Source: JAKBCQ01 sp021807585
GTDB lineage: Bacteria; Planctomycetota; Planctomycetia; Isosphaerales; Isosphaeraceae
DNA length: 15,800 bases
NCBI GenBank assembly: GCA_027325115.1
Contig: DAHWFG010000410.1
Coordinates: 1-15,800, forward strand
Direction: 5' to 3'
Shown here: one piece after another, positions 14,338-15,800 of the stretch
Position numbering within the stretch: the stretch's first letter is position 1
Layout of the letters: every line of letters starts with the position of its first letter
Made by a program: the position numbers and the translations under genes
The notes under the pieces: model-generated
Seen by the model: only the letters and a program-made list of their open reading frames with translations
Databases searched by the model: none
Told to the model about the DNA's origin: nothing

Positions 14338-15453
14338 TTAATCTTCCAAGTAACGAGCGAAAAAATCGAAATTATTAAGCCCGGTGAACTTAAAGTCTTC
14401 GAAGATCTCGGGAGAATTCTCTTTATTAATAATTTCGCTGGTATGAGCTTTTCGACGAATCACGCTCCAATATTCGAGCGGAACCTTATTCATCACGAAC
14501 CGATCGTTCGTCGACATAATCAGTTGCACCGAGCTTGCTTTCGCTTTATTCATCACGACTTCAATCAGATTGCACGATCGTTCAAAATCCAACCCCTCGC
14601 CGATGTCGTCGATGATCAAACAACTCGGTTTACCCGAAAGCAACGAATAATTGAGATGAATCACGATCGAAAGCGCTCTGAACATGCCGGAAGACATGAT
14701 GATTTGATCGGTAAATCCTTTTAATCCAGATTCTTTGACACAGAGAACATAAGAATCTCTTGGATCGTTTTGAGTTCTAATCGCTGATAGAGACTCAATA
14801 AGTATATCATCCAATGCATATCCGACATCTCTCATATTTTCAATGACATTCTTCTTAAATTCCAGATGAAATAGCCGATCGCCTTCATGAAAAATCTGCC
14901 CCGTTGCGTGTTCATCTGATGGATCTAATGATAAATCGAAATCCTTGTTTAAAAGAATGGGACGATCTTGGCCTAATCGATCCCCGAAATGATATAATCT
15001 GAGATTTCTCGCCCATTCATTGAGTGGTTCAAGATAAGGATGTTGAATCGAGTCTCGCCTTGCGACAACAGCTAACTCATCATCGGGAGGTTGAAATTTC
15101 ATAAACTTTTTTTCTGTAACTGAATAGATTTCGCCAAATCCTCCAATGCCGCGATCGATTAGACATTTAGAATCTACGTAAAAATTCTCCATGACGACTT
15201 TTTGCTTTTTCATCTCCAATTCATACCGAATCTTTGACCCTTTATTATCGAATTGCAAATCCCATTTCCCAGAATAGAACACCTGCTTAGTTTTCAACGA
15301 TCGAGCTAAACCACCAACGATATTGAGCGTCATTGATTTTCCCGAAGCGTTCTTACCAACCAACAAATTAATATCTTTTAAAACGAAATCGGAAATGGTC
15401 CAACTTCTATCTCCGGCTTCTTCGTGAGAGTATGTGATCTTTTCGAGTTTCAT
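14338..15453 (-). CDS. stand-alone ABC/AAA-type ATPase, likely defence-system sensor subunit
   Basis: From ATG 15453 the protein has 371 residues; a TTG at 15480 is possible. It begins like AAA15/AAA21-type ATPases (MKLEKITY). Walker A is GKNASGKS at 33-40. An ABC-signature-like segment (MSSGMFRALS) is at about 253-262. Walker B LIIDDIGEGLD covers 279-289, where the usual catalytic DE pair reads Asp282-Asp283 and Glu286 is close by. A switch-like IMSTNDRF is at 312-319. There is no long coiled coil as in Rad50 or SMC, and no C-terminal TOPRIM domain as in OLD proteins; that function seems to be in the next gene. Such ATPases usually sense nucleic acid or phage proteins and control an effector. 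Base composition is more AT-rich than the genes to the left, consistent with transfer. The exact family is not recognised. Confidence 0.8.
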   Translation of the reverse strand: MKLEKITYSHEEAGDRSWTISDFVLKDINLLVGKNASGKSMTLNIVGGLARSLKTKQVFYSGKWDLQFDNKGSKIRYELEMKKQKVVMENFYVDSKCLIDRGIGGFGEIYSVTEKKFMKFQPPDDELAVVARRDSIQHPYLEPLNEWARNLRLYHFGDRLGQDRPILLNKDFDLSLDPSDEHATGQIFHEGDRLFHLEFKKNVIENMRDVGYALDDILIESLSAIRTQNDPRDSYVLCVKESGLKGFTDQIIMSSGMFRALSIVIHLNYSLLSGKPSCLIIDDIGEGLDFERSCNLIEVVMNKAKASSVQLIMSTNDRFVMNKVPLEYWSVIRRKAHTSEIINKENSPEIFEDFKFTGLNNFDFFARYLED

Positions 15454-15483
15454 GATCGGATTTTTCCAAACTGATCGCAAACG

Positions 15484-15497
15484 AATCCGCTCGGATT
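15484..15497. promoter_or_regulatory. inverted repeat upstream of the ATPase gene
   Basis: AATCCG and CGGATT form a perfect inverted repeat separated by two bases, 31 bases upstream of the ATPase start. Its size and position fit an operator, but a two-base gap is too small for an RNA hairpin and chance cannot be excluded. I see no convincing -10/-35 pair nearby. Confidence 0.2.
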
Positions 15498-15531
15498 GAT
15501 TCGATTACTATCGATCAAGCCACAAGATCTA

Positions 15532-15639
15532 TCATATCCAATCCGGCCTCGGCTCCTCAACAACCGGCCGCGGAGGTTCCGGCGGCGTTCGCCGATCCCG
15601 CCGCGGCCCGAAAATGCCGATTTGAATCGATCCCGGCGA
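15532..15639 (-). other. in-frame proline/arginine-rich open stretch behind the stop codon
   Basis: Directly after the TGA of the lysine-rich protein the same frame stays open for 35 codons to the next TGA (15534-15532). It encodes IGIFGPRRDRRTPPEPPRP and then VVEEPRPDWI. There is no ATG, GTG or TTG start in it. It could be a decayed C-terminal tail, a stop-codon readthrough product, or chance in GC-rich DNA. The remaining bases to the ATPase gene hold only the small inverted repeat. Confidence 0.25.
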
Positions 15640-15800
15640 TCACTCGGCCTTCTTGCGGAAGGTCGATTCGATCTTCGACGCGACCGCCTTCTCGTGCGTC
15701 ACCTTCACGGGGATCCCTTTGGCGCCCTTCGCCTGCGTCTTTTCAAGACGCTTCGAAATCTTCTCCAAGTCGATCTTGCTCGCCCCCTTCGGCGTCACCC
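15640..15800 (-). CDS. C-terminal end of a lysine-rich protein (5' end outside window)
   Basis: Only the last 52 codons are in the window; the stop TGA is at 15642-15640. The visible part is rich in Lys, Ala and Glu (SKIDLEKISKRLEKT, then VKVTHEKAVASKIESTFRKKAE split over the end) and looks helical and basic. I do not recognise the family. A GTG near the right edge (15798-15796) could be a start, but the frame may equally continue beyond. The codon choice is GC-rich like the main chromosome and unlike the ATPase cassette next to it. This suggests the cassette's boundary lies between about 15480 and 15640. Confidence 0.6.
   Translation of the reverse strand, partial: VTPKGASKIDLEKISKRLEKTQAKGAKGIPVKVTHEKAVASKIESTFRKKAE

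Noticed and set aside
14338..15453. Rad50/SMC or ABC transporter ATPase
   Set aside because: There is no long coiled coil between the Walker motifs, no permease gene nearby, and the layout with a TOPRIM-like partner fits OLD/PARIS-type ATPases better.

Overview
The window looks like chromosomal DNA of a planctomycete or close relative. The evidence is indirect: a small membrane protein starting MRLWH, a single-heme exported protein, an exported beta-lactamase-fold/NamZ-type fusion and two large multi-membrane proteins, all of types I associate with Planctomycetota. The first 13.5 kb are GC-rich and full of the palindrome CGATCG. No rRNA, tRNA, CRISPR array or insertion sequence was seen.

Layout. 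Positions 1-1814 (+) hold the 3' part of a YfhO-like membrane protein. Positions 1978-3493 (+) hold a membrane sensor histidine kinase whose three-helix input domain resembles the ethylene-receptor (ETR1) sensor, followed by a receiver domain in an overlapping frame. Positions 3530-5578 (-) hold a 99-residue membrane protein followed by an M3-family oligoendopeptidase. Positions 5793-6842 (+) encode a xylose-isomerase-like sugar isomerase with one altered metal ligand. From 6902 to 13432 everything is on the minus strand. Read in transcription order these are a heme-binding exported protein, an aldo/keto reductase with its own likely promoter, a multi-membrane GT-C-like protein, and an 808-residue exported fusion of a serine beta-lactamase/AmiE-like domain with a NamZ-like (GH171, DUF1343) exo-muramidase domain.

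Positions 13594-15453 (-) form a visibly more AT-rich two-gene cassette. A stand-alone ABC/AAA-type ATPase is followed, after one stop codon and three sense codons in the same frame, by a small TOPRIM-like protein. The pair looks like a split OLD-type or PARIS-like nuclease system and is the best candidate for an uncharacterised defence module. The right edge (15640-15800, -) is the C-terminal end of a lysine-rich protein.

How the genes may work together. The fusion protein would release peptides and MurNAc from peptidoglycan fragments. The M3 peptidase could degrade oligopeptides, and the isomerase and aldo/keto reductase point to sugar metabolism. These links are inferences from families and position. 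The kinase and receiver form one signalling unit, possibly a single hybrid protein if a one-base difference in an A6 run is real. The ATPase/TOPRIM pair appears unrelated to its neighbours.
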